From Spirochaetaceae bacterium (GTDB lineage: Bacteria > Spirochaetota > Spirochaetia > Treponematales > Breznakiellaceae): a stretch of 5,856 nt of DNA. A program made the translations under genes and the position numbers. The DNA lies in the NCBI GenBank assembly GCA_031255115.1, contig JAIRTD010000306.1, positions 1 through 5,856 of the forward strand, written 5' to 3'. Under the pieces are notes generated by a model. That model was not told where the DNA came from, made no database searches, and was given only the letters and a program-made list of their open reading frames with translations. This document shows, piece after piece, positions 1 through 4,579 of the stretch (positions are counted from its first letter, which is position 1; every line of letters begins with the position of its first letter).

Positions 1-1
1 T

Positions 2-76
2 ATTGACGGTATTAACAAGGGTGGCAACAGTGCTCTTGAAAAAATTAAAAACGGCGAGGGTGAAACTGTCGAATAG
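2..76 (+). CDS. C-terminal fragment of an unidentified protein (5' end outside the window)
   Basis: The frame beginning at base 2 is open for 24 codons and ends with TAG at 74-76. The visible tail is hydrophilic, begins IDGINKGGNSALEK and ends in GEGETVE. There is no membrane segment and no motif I recognise, so no function is offered. The orientation matches the rplM block, but a 277-base gap and a separate promoter (284-312) suggest it is not part of that operon. The open frame is short enough that it could be chance. The stop position and lysine/glutamate-rich tail are compatible with a real gene end. Confidence 0.4.
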   Translation: MDGINKGGNSALEKIKNGEGETVE

Positions 77-145
77 GCGTCTTTATATTTTTGGGACATG
101 TAACAAATCGGAAAGGCGCGTGACATAAGAAGGCGAATGAATCCC

Positions 146-179
146 CGTATAGTTTTTCTGTCAGTAAAATTACTATACG
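146..179. repeat. Spaced perfect inverted repeat CGTATAGT / ACTATACG
   Basis: CGTATAGT at 146-153 and its exact reverse complement ACTATACG at 172-179 flank an 18-base AT-rich spacer. It lies in the intergenic stretch upstream of rplM, about 105 bases before the -35 element. No T-run follows, so it does not look like an intrinsic terminator. It could be a protein-binding site or a weak hairpin. An 8-base match at this spacing may also be chance. The rest of 77-283 shows no convincing gene or RNA. Confidence 0.3.
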
Positions 180-283
180 TCTGATAAGGTAAATAAATTC
201 GTTTACGCCGTTGTTTCTATGGCTCTGACCGGACTTTGCCGGGCAAACTTCGTGCCGGGAGTTGTATAAATTCGCAATGACCG

Positions 284-312
284 TTGACACAGTTTTCCTT
301 TTATGGCATGAT
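284..312 (+). promoter_or_regulatory. Sigma-70 promoter for rplM-rpsI-recX
   Basis: A perfect -35 hexamer TTGACA lies at 284-289. It is followed after exactly 17 bases by CATGAT at 307-312, a 4/6 match to TATAAT. An extended -10 TG dinucleotide at 304-305 compensates for the weaker hexamer. Transcription would start near 319, giving a 5' leader of about 35 bases before the rplM ATG. The element fits the high expression expected of ribosomal protein genes. Confidence 0.65.
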
Positions 313-315
313 AAC

Positions 316-347
316 GTACTTACGGATTTGTCCGGTACAGGTAAAGG
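316..347 (+). promoter_or_regulatory. Hairpin and ribosome binding site in the rplM leader
   Basis: GTAC (316-319) and CGGA (323-326) can pair with TCCG (331-334) and GTAC (335-338), giving an 8-bp stem with a three-base bulge and a TTTG loop. The hairpin sits just before the Shine-Dalgarno-like AAAGG (343-347), which is 6 bases from the rplM ATG. L13 genes in some bacteria are controlled by leader structures that bind L13, so autoregulation is plausible here but is inference. If transcription starts near 319, the outer GTAC pairing would be mostly lost and only the 4-bp inner stem would form. Confidence 0.35.
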
Positions 348-353
348 TAAATC

Positions 354-782
354 ATGAAGACTGAATTTGTTAAGCCCGCCGAAATCGAACGGAAGTGGTT
401 TGTTATTGACGCTGAGGGAAAAATTCTCGGCAGGGTGGCGGCCAGGGCTGCTTCTATAGTGCGGGGTAAGGAAAAGGCGTTGTATACCCCCCATCAGGAA
501 GTGGGTGATTTTGTTGTGGTAATCAACGCTGATAAGATCGCTGTTTCGGGACGCAAGGCCCAGAACAAGCTGTACCACAGGCATACCGGCTATGTTGGGG
601 GGCTCAAAACCCAGAATTTCCAGACTCTTATTGCCAGACATCCCGGTTCTCCCCTGGAACTGGCTATCAAGGGAATGCTTCCCAAGGGACCTTTGGGCCG
701 CAAACTTCTTAAAAATGTCAAAGTTTATGCCGGCGCCAGTCACCCTCACGGGGCCCAGAACCCCCAGGCTATTGAACTTTAG
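354..782 (+). CDS. rplM: 50S ribosomal protein L13
   Basis: This is large-subunit ribosomal protein L13, which binds 23S rRNA early in 50S assembly. The 142-residue product has the standard family length. Visible family landmarks are the N-terminal W-F-V-I-D-A-x-G-K-I-L-G-R segment (residues 15-27), the YTPHQEVGDFVVVINADKI block around residues 44-62, and YHRHTGYVGGLK near 74-85. The KGMLPKGPLGRKLLKNVKVYAG block (about 106-127) and the SHPHGAQNP tail complete the match. The ATG at 354 has AAAGG six bases upstream and gives the expected N-terminus. It is first in an operon with rpsI, nine bases downstream, as in most bacteria. Nothing is truncated or shifted, and the assignment is secure. Confidence 0.97.
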   Translation: MKTEFVKPAEIERKWFVIDAEGKILGRVAARAASIVRGKEKALYTPHQEVGDFVVVINADKIAVSGRKAQNKLYHRHTGYVGGLKTQNFQTLIARHPGSPLELAIKGMLPKGPLGRKLLKNVKVYAGASHPHGAQNPQAIEL

Positions 783-791
783 GAGCAGAGT

Positions 792-1184
792 ATGACCAAA
801 AACCTCGGGATAGGGACAGGAAGAAGAAAAACTTCGGTCGCCAGGGTGTATGTTCAGGACGGAAATGGCAAGATTACCATAAATGGCAGAGAATTGGGCC
901 AGTACTTTGTCCAGGGCGAGCACGCCATGATGGTGCGCCAGCCCCTGATGGTAACTTCCAGCGAGAATAAATACGATATTCTTATCAATGTGTACGGCGG
1001 CGGTATCAACGGCCAGGCTGACGCATGCCGTCATGGTATCTCCCGGGCGCTTTGCCAGGTAGACCAGGCCAATTACACCAGCCTCAGAAGCAATGGCTTT
1101 TTGACCCGCGATTCCCGTATGGTTGAACGGAAAAAATACGGCCAGGCAGGCGCCCGCAGGCGCTTCCAGTTTTCCAAGCGCTGA
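792..1184 (+). CDS. rpsI: 30S ribosomal protein S9
   Basis: This is small-subunit ribosomal protein S9, whose basic C-terminal tail reaches toward the P-site tRNA in the 30S head. The 130-residue product has the usual length. It shows the N-terminal GTGRRKTSVARV motif (about residues 8-19), YGGGINGQADACRHGISRAL (about 68-87) and FLTRDSRMVERKKYGQAGARRRFQFSKR at the end, including the invariant SKR terminus. A good Shine-Dalgarno AGGAG (781-785) overlaps the rplM stop and sits 6 bases before the ATG, so translation is probably coupled to rplM. Its TGA stop overlaps a CTG that may start recX. Confidence 0.97.
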   Translation: MTKNLGIGTGRRKTSVARVYVQDGNGKITINGRELGQYFVQGEHAMMVRQPLMVTSSENKYDILINVYGGGINGQADACRHGISRALCQVDQANYTSLRSNGFLTRDSRMVERKKYGQAGARRRFQFSKR

Positions 1185-1801
1185 CCGTTACATCCCTCAA
1201 ACCAGGAAACGATCCCGATCTCGTCCGTGTGGGCCTTTCGGACGGGTCGTTATTTTCCCTCCGTGTCTCGTATCTGGGGCAGACCGCCCTGGTCGAAAAC
1301 AGCGAAATTAACGACAAAAGCGCCGGAAAAATGCGTTTTGCCGCGTCCTGTTACCGCGCCGAGCGGGCGGCCCTGCGGCTCATTGCCAGGGCGGAACAGT
1401 GTTCCCTGGGTTTGAGCGGCAAACTCGAAAAACGGGGCCATGATCCGTCCTGTATTAAAGAAGTTATGGTGCGCCTCCACGACCTGGGCATAGTTGATGA
1501 CCGCCGTTTTGCCGAACGCTGGCTTGGAGCGCGGCTTTCCCGCTCCGCCGATACGCCCCTGGGCCTTAAAGCAAAACTCTGCCGCCGGGGCATAGCCCCC
1601 CGGACCGCCGCCGGGGCCATCAAGGCCTGTCTCGTTGCCGAAACCGAAAAGAAGCTGCTCGAAAGGTATATACAAAAAAAAATCCGCCCCCGGGCCTTCG
1701 AGGGCTTGAACCCCGCTCAAATTCAGTTCAAAATAAGCGGTATGTTGCATCAGGGAGGCTTTTCTCCCGCTGTTCTGGCCTGGTACTTTTCGGAACAATG
1801 A
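1181..1801 (+). CDS. recX: RecX-family regulatory protein (probable CTG start)
   Basis: RecX proteins bind RecA filaments and limit RecA activity in recombination and the SOS response. The body matches the family's three-helix repeats: YRAERAALRLIARAEQCS, then LSGKLEKRGHDPSCIKEVMVRLHDLGIVDDRRFAERWL with the characteristic DDxxFAxxW, then GLKAKLCRRGI. The first conventional start in frame is a GTG at 1229 (190 residues), but it has no nearby Shine-Dalgarno. Upstream of it the frame stays open with protein-like sequence (VTSLKPGNDPDLVRV) leading into LSDGSLFSL, a strand-turn-strand start expected of RecX relatives. The only near-cognate start upstream is CTG at 1181, which overlaps the rpsI stop as CTGA and gives 206 residues. 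Translation is then likely coupled to rpsI. Its location away from recA is notable. The family call is firm, the start is not. Confidence 0.85.
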   Translation: MTVTSLKPGNDPDLVRVGLSDGSLFSLRVSYLGQTALVENSEINDKSAGKMRFAASCYRAERAALRLIARAEQCSLGLSGKLEKRGHDPSCIKEVMVRLHDLGIVDDRRFAERWLGARLSRSADTPLGLKAKLCRRGIAPRTAAGAIKACLVAETEKKLLERYIQKKIRPRAFEGLNPAQIQFKISGMLHQGGFSPAVLAWYFSEQ

Positions 1802-1830
1802 GCCGAAACGGCTCTAAAACCCGGTTTTTT
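1801..1830 (+). terminator. Possible intrinsic terminator after recX
   Basis: AGCCG (1801-1805) pairs perfectly with CGGCT (1809-1813) across an AAA loop, starting on the last base of the recX stop codon. A six-T run lies at 1825-1830. A second weak pairing, AAAA (1816-1819) with TTTT (1825-1828), leads into the T-run. The T-run is 11 bases from the GC-rich stem, so the geometry is imperfect. Position between recX and the next promoter supports a terminator. Confidence 0.4.
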
Positions 1831-1882
1831 ACCAGATATATTCAGAAAAAACTCTAAAGAAATATTCATTTTGAGAAAATTA

Positions 1883-1891
1883 TGATATAAT
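1883..1891 (+). promoter_or_regulatory. Extended -10 promoter for the HTH-receiver gene
   Basis: TGATATAAT at 1883-1891 contains a perfect TATAAT hexamer (1886-1891) with the extended -10 TG one base upstream. At 17-base spacing the -35 position is TATTCA (1863-1868), only 3/6 to consensus, as is common for extended -10 promoters. Transcription should begin near 1898, inside the first GAACA/TGTTC inverted repeat, leaving a leader of about 42 bases. Confidence 0.65.
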
Positions 1892-1895
1892 TTAA

Positions 1896-1927
1896 GAACA
1901 GAGTGTTCGGATAACCTGTTTGAACAG
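1896..1927. promoter_or_regulatory. Two GAACA/TGTTC palindromes, candidate operator
   Basis: GAACA-gag-TGTTC (1896-1908) is a perfect inverted repeat spanning the predicted transcription start. CTGTTTGAACAG (1916-1927) is a second palindrome built from the same half-site. The hexamer GAACAG occurs at both 1896-1901 and 1922-1927. The centres are about 19-20 bases apart, near two helical turns, which would place two dimers on the same DNA face. The site could be bound by the downstream helix-turn-helix protein or an unknown repressor. The same bases could instead form alternative hairpins in the leader RNA. Confidence 0.4.
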
Positions 1928-1939
1928 CAAGGAGCTGCG

Positions 1940-2563
1940 ATGGCTAAGAGCGGAAGAAAGGTTCGTATTTTCTCAGCCCTGGAAGTCGCTAATATCTGCG
2001 GTGTGGTAAACCAGACCGCTATTAACTGGATCCGGAGCGGACATCTCAAGGCCTTTACCACCCCCGGCGGACAGTATCGGGTATATGCCGAGGACTTATC
2101 GGCTTTTCTCGAAAAGCGGGGTATGAGGATACCTGACGAAGTAGTCAAAGTCATCAAGAATGATGTTGAATGGGAAACCCTCATCATCATTGACGATGAT
2201 CATGAACTTAACGATATTCTCAAGCGCTGGTTCGAAAAAAAGCTCGACAACTATACCATAATCCAGGCTTTTGACGGCTTTGAGGCGGGAAAACAGCTCA
2301 GTACGGCCAAACCGGGGTTTATTCTCCTTGATATAGGCCTGCCGGGCATAGACGGCTATGAATTGTGCAAGCGCATCAAAGAGGACCCCAATTTTGGACA
2401 GCCCTTTGTCATTATTATCACCGGCATCGAAATTCCTGAACACAAAAAAGTCTTGTTGCAGGAATGGGCTGACGCCTTTCTCGTTAAACCCTTAAATTTT
2501 AATCAGCTTACCGGCATCATCAAAGATCTTGAACAGAGCATCAACGCCGTCCCCGTCCAGTAA
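1940..2563 (+). CDS. Excisionase/MerR-type HTH protein with C-terminal receiver domain
   Basis: This 207-residue cytoplasmic response regulator appears to be a DNA-binding transcription factor. Residues about 9-60 form an excisionase/BldC-like winged helix: F-S-A-L-E-V-A at 11-17, recognition-helix segment TAINWIRSGHLKAF (26-39), and wing TPGGQYRVYAEDLSAFL (41-57). A linker leads to a receiver domain (about 79-200) with acidic pocket D85-D87, phosphoacceptor D131 in LLDIGLPG, switch T161 and conserved K183-P184. All catalytic receiver positions are present, so phosphorylation is likely. The DNA-binding domain precedes the receiver, the reverse of most response regulators. The ATG has AAGGAG (1929-1934) five bases upstream. 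No classical histidine kinase is adjacent, so it is an orphan regulator here. The acylphosphatase gene overlaps its 3' end. Targets are unknown. Confidence 0.9.
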   Translation: MAKSGRKVRIFSALEVANICGVVNQTAINWIRSGHLKAFTTPGGQYRVYAEDLSAFLEKRGMRIPDEVVKVIKNDVEWETLIIIDDDHELNDILKRWFEKKLDNYTIIQAFDGFEAGKQLSTAKPGFILLDIGLPGIDGYELCKRIKEDPNFGQPFVIIITGIEIPEHKKVLLQEWADAFLVKPLNFNQLTGIIKDLEQSINAVPVQ

Positions 2564-2834
2564 CATAGCCATCTTCGCAACGCTTACAGGCCGCGTCCAG
2601 GGAGTGGGATTCCGGTATTCGGCCTGCCATGAGGGACGGCGGCTCGGTCTTTCGGGCTGGGTAAGAAACACCGCTGACGGCGGCGTAGAGACGTTTTTTC
2701 AGGGACCCCCGGAAAAGGCCGAAGCCTTTCTTGCCTGGCTGCGCTGCGGCCCACCCGGCGCACGGGTGGATAAGCTTGACTATAAGCGGGTAAAACCCCA
2801 AAGCAAGGCCGGCCCCTTTACCGTCAGCTATTAG
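2529..2834 (+). CDS. acyP: Acylphosphatase
   Basis: Acylphosphatases are small cytoplasmic enzymes that hydrolyse carboxyl-phosphate bonds such as those of acetyl phosphate and 1,3-bisphosphoglycerate. The product is 101 residues, normal for the family plus a slightly long N-terminus. The signature GRVQGVGFR (21-29) carries the phosphate-binding catalytic arginine R29, and GWVRN (43-47) supplies the catalytic asparagine N47. GGVETFFQGP (51-60) and FLAWLRCGPPGARV (67-80) follow as expected. The only conventional start before the signature is TTG at 2529, which overlaps the preceding gene by 35 bases with no strong Shine-Dalgarno. Translation is probably coupled to the response regulator, though a start nearer the TAA at 2561 cannot be excluded. 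Functional identity is secure, the start less so. Confidence 0.9.
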   Translation: MNRASTPSPSSNIAIFATLTGRVQGVGFRYSACHEGRRLGLSGWVRNTADGGVETFFQGPPEKAEAFLAWLRCGPPGARVDKLDYKRVKPQSKAGPFTVSY

Positions 2835-2870
2835 GCCGAATGCGGGTTACATAAATTTAAGAATTGACCA

Positions 2871-2885
2871 CGGCCTTCGCGGCCG
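2871..2885. terminator. GC-rich hairpin in the convergent gap, possible bidirectional terminator
   Basis: CGGCC (2871-2875) pairs with GGCCG (2881-2885) around a five-base loop, between the 3' ends of the plus-strand acylphosphatase gene and the minus-strand HDOD gene. Neither side has a clean T-run. On the minus strand a weak TTCTTAAATTT follows. A second, looser candidate for the minus strand is the pairing of 2974-2978 with 2947-2951 followed by TTTTCT. Position favours termination, but the structure is not classical. Confidence 0.3.
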
Positions 2886-2971
2886 GACACGAAAAAGAAA
2901 ATTTTACCGTGAAATATCCGCTACCAACGCGATCAATTGGAGAAAACCGCTGTTACAATCATGCTTGGACC

Positions 2972-3727
2972 CTAGCGGCCCTCTTTCTGGAACCCTGACG
3001 AGAATTTTTGCAGAAGGCTGTCTATCTGCTTTTTTGAAGTAATGTTGTAGTCGTTAAGGACTTCCTCTTCAAACTGGTCGAAAAACACATTGCCCTTTTC
3101 ATACTCACAGAACATATTGGCAAGGTATACGGTCTGTACCAGTTCCTTGTATTCCTGGGGCGCCGAAAGAGGGTCATGGTGAAAGCGTATGGACGCCGCA
3201 AGGGACTCTGGAAAATTCCACTTTTCCGCGATGAGGGCCCCGATTTCGGCGTGGTTCATGCCCGCGACAAGGTCTTCAAGGGTTGAAGCGGGAAGATTCT
3301 TTTCGACGCAGAATTCCTTGATTTTATTCAAAAGATCGGGGTGTACATTGGCAAAGACGATTTTACCCATATCATGCAGAATACCGCCCACATAGACATC
3401 GTCCAGGAGGTTGTTGTCCTTGCGGAAATTCTTGATAAGATTAAAGGCATAGAACGCCGTACGGTAAGAATGTTCCCAAAGGGCCTTCTTGTCCGAAGTG
3501 TCGTCGCCCAGCACTTTTTGGGTTCCATAGGAAAAAAGAAGGTTTTTTATGCCCCGTATGCCGACCATCTTGACCGCCTCGGCGATACTGTCGACTTTTT
3601 TTGCCAGCATATACTGGGCCGAATTGACAATTTTTAATAAATCCGCGGTCAGGGCGGGGTCCATGGAAATCTGTCTGGCTATATCGGTCATTTCCGCTTT
3701 GGGGTCGTTGATCAACTTTTGTACCAA
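2972..3727 (-). CDS. HDOD domain protein (in frame with, and cut from, the upstream ATPase by one TAA)
   Basis: HDOD domains are HD-superfamily relatives found in bacterial signalling proteins. Landmarks (numbered from the TTG at 3727) are DIARQISMDPALTADLLKIVNSA (15-37), LWEHSYRTAFYA (83-94), GGILHDMGKIVFA (114-126), NHAEIGALIAEKWNFPESL (158-176) and RFHHDP (181-186). H86, H118-D119, H159 and H183-H184 are retained, so metal binding as in catalytic HD proteins is possible, although many HDOD proteins are thought non-catalytic. The family normally begins with LPxxP about 13 residues before the DP of NDPK. Here that motif (SLPQFP) lies upstream of an in-frame TAA (3737-3739), at the end of the preceding gene. 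A separate protein would have to start at TTG 3727 with no Shine-Dalgarno and without its first helix. It may be the back half of a split or interrupted ATPase-HDOD protein. Confidence 0.85.
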   Translation of the reverse strand: MVQKLINDPKAEMTDIARQISMDPALTADLLKIVNSAQYMLAKKVDSIAEAVKMVGIRGIKNLLFSYGTQKVLGDDTSDKKALWEHSYRTAFYAFNLIKNFRKDNNLLDDVYVGGILHDMGKIVFANVHPDLLNKIKEFCVEKNLPASTLEDLVAGMNHAEIGALIAEKWNFPESLAASIRFHHDPLSAPQEYKELVQTVYLANMFCEYEKGNVFFDQFEEEVLNDYNITSKKQIDSLLQKFSSGFQKEGR

Positions 3728-3736
3728 CAGTATGTT

Positions 3737-3739
3737 TTA
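3737..3739 (-). other. In-frame TAA interrupting a continuous ATPase-HDOD frame
   Basis: Reading the minus strand, the codons are CCG TAA AAC ATA CTG TTG GTA CAA AAG, with no shift of frame between the ATPase-like and HDOD segments. The stop falls at the residue after LPQFP in the HDOD N-terminal helix, a position usually filled by a polar residue in the family. TAA is one substitution from CAA, GAA or AAA. It is not TGA or TAG, so selenocysteine or pyrrolysine insertion does not explain it. A nonsense mutation, sequencing error or stop-restart translation remain possible. Confidence 0.75.
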
Positions 3740-4465
3740 CGGGAACTGGGGCAGAGAATTGACATTGTCCACCACCGTACTGGCCATAATGGAGACATTT
3801 TCAACCTGGGTCTGGTCAAGGGGTATGATTATGCGGGCGACGGTTTCCTTGTCGGTTGCCAGAATGTCAAAACAATCCTCGTCAAGGCCGATTTTCTTGA
3901 GCATCAGCACGAGAATCACCAGGCCAAGACCGGCGCCTTCCGAGTCGTCCAGGACCTGGGAAAGGGCGTCTTCAAGGTTATTGTACTGTCTGGAACGGGC
4001 CAGTTTGTCATGAATGCGGATTAGTTCAGTTTTGGTAACAACTACATTATTGCGGATTTCAATATGAATAATACTTTTCTTTAACTGGAGGCTGAGCTTG
4101 ATGTAAAGCCCCTTTCCTTTTTGAAGCTGCAGATAATGGGCGATATTGCTGAGGGTTTCTTCCTTAAAGCTTGTCAGTCCCAGCTTGTAGTCTTCGGGAT
4201 TGTTGAGGTCCAACCCCCGTTCCATAAAATACACCCGCTTGGTATTGGCCTTTTTGGCGTTAACCGCAAGCTCCTGGACACAGTACACCACATAATCCTT
4301 GAGTTTTTCCTGCCCCGCGTTGCGGAGAAATACCGTCAGGACTTCTTCGATATACATTTCTATTTCGTGGGGAAGGGTATAGGACGTTATTGTCAGGGGA
4401 ATGCCGTTTTGTACGGCTTTCTTTATTTTTGCTTCGTCAACGACCAGTTCTTGCGCAACGGGCAT
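3737..4465 (-). CDS. GHKL (HATPase)-like protein carrying the start of an HDOD domain at its C-terminus
   Basis: The 242-residue product has a GHKL-type ATP-binding fold signature. An N-box-like ELAVNAKKAN has E65 and N69, and a G2 box EGAGLGL (176-182) is followed by a helix and T208 near a terminal strand, as in histidine kinase ATPase domains. The usual DxGxG box appears replaced by IEIRNN (135-140). No phosphoacceptor histidine region or membrane segment is evident. It is therefore not a classical sensor kinase, and an RsbW-like or regulatory ATPase role is only a guess. The ATG at 4465 has AAGGAA six bases upstream (4472-4477). The last residues, DNVNSLPQFP (233-242), match the beginning of an HDOD domain rather than an ATPase. 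Together with the gene below they would make 497 residues if the TAA were read through. Confidence 0.8.
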   Translation of the reverse strand: MPVAQELVVDEAKIKKAVQNGIPLTITSYTLPHEIEMYIEEVLTVFLRNAGQEKLKDYVVYCVQELAVNAKKANTKRVYFMERGLDLNNPEDYKLGLTSFKEETLSNIAHYLQLQKGKGLYIKLSLQLKKSIIHIEIRNNVVVTKTELIRIHDKLARSRQYNNLEDALSQVLDDSEGAGLGLVILVLMLKKIGLDEDCFDILATDKETVARIIIPLDQTQVENVSIMASTVVDNVNSLPQFP

Positions 4466-4509
4466 GGCTCATTCCTTAATAATGAATTCTTTAGCAATAT
4501 ATCATTTAC

Positions 4510-4538
4510 TTTATACTATATATAGTTAATTTGGGCAA
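4510..4538 (-). promoter_or_regulatory. Sigma-70 promoter for the ATPase-HDOD unit
   Basis: On the minus strand TTGCCC (4538-4533, 4/6 to the -35 consensus) is followed after 17 bases by TATAAA (4515-4510, 5/6 to the -10). Transcription would start near 4503, giving a leader of about 38 bases before the ATG at 4465. The spacer contains a palindrome that may be an operator. Confidence 0.6.
4515..4526. repeat. 12-bp palindrome ACTATATATAGT in the divergent promoter region
   Basis: ACTATATATAGT is a perfect palindrome at 4515-4526, flanked by TTA on the left and TAA on the right with one extra base. It lies mostly in the -35/-10 spacer of the minus-strand promoter, in the gap between two divergent genes. 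It could be a repressor site acting on both. It also contains plus-strand -10-like hexamers (TATACT 4512-4517, TATAGT 4521-4526) without a good -35. AT-rich promoter sequence produces such palindromes by chance, so confidence is low. Confidence 0.3.
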
Positions 4539-4579
4539 GGCTTATTGAAAAAAGCTGACAGAAATGGAATGATGTTTCA

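Noticed and set aside
137..184. 15-residue open frame with an AAGAAGG upstream, possible leader peptide
   Set aside because: It has no terminator-antiterminator structure and no regulatory codon run, lies upstream of the likely promoter, and is short enough to be chance.
235..247. TTTGCC-g-GGCAAA palindrome upstream of the rplM promoter
   Set aside because: A one-base centre cannot form a hairpin loop, and no repeated copy or link to the promoter geometry is visible.
45..1034. 329-residue open frame on the minus strand opposite rplM and rpsI
   Set aside because: It lies antisense to two unmistakable ribosomal protein genes, shows no recognisable motif, and is explained by their codon bias.
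1250..1798. 182-residue minus-strand open frame opposite recX
   Set aside because: It is antisense to a clear RecX coding region, glycine/proline-rich, and has no family features.
1916..1927. CTGTTTGAACAG as a LexA SOS box
   Set aside because: The spacing fits neither the E. coli CTGT-N8-ACAG nor the Gram-positive GAAC-N4-GTTC consensus.
3737..3739. Recoding of the stop as selenocysteine or pyrrolysine
   Set aside because: The codon is TAA, not TGA or TAG, and the position in the HDOD helix needs no special residue.
3549..4013. 154-residue plus-strand open frame across the HDOD/ATPase junction
   Set aside because: It is antisense to both conserved minus-strand proteins and has low-complexity Ser/Arg composition typical of a shadow frame.
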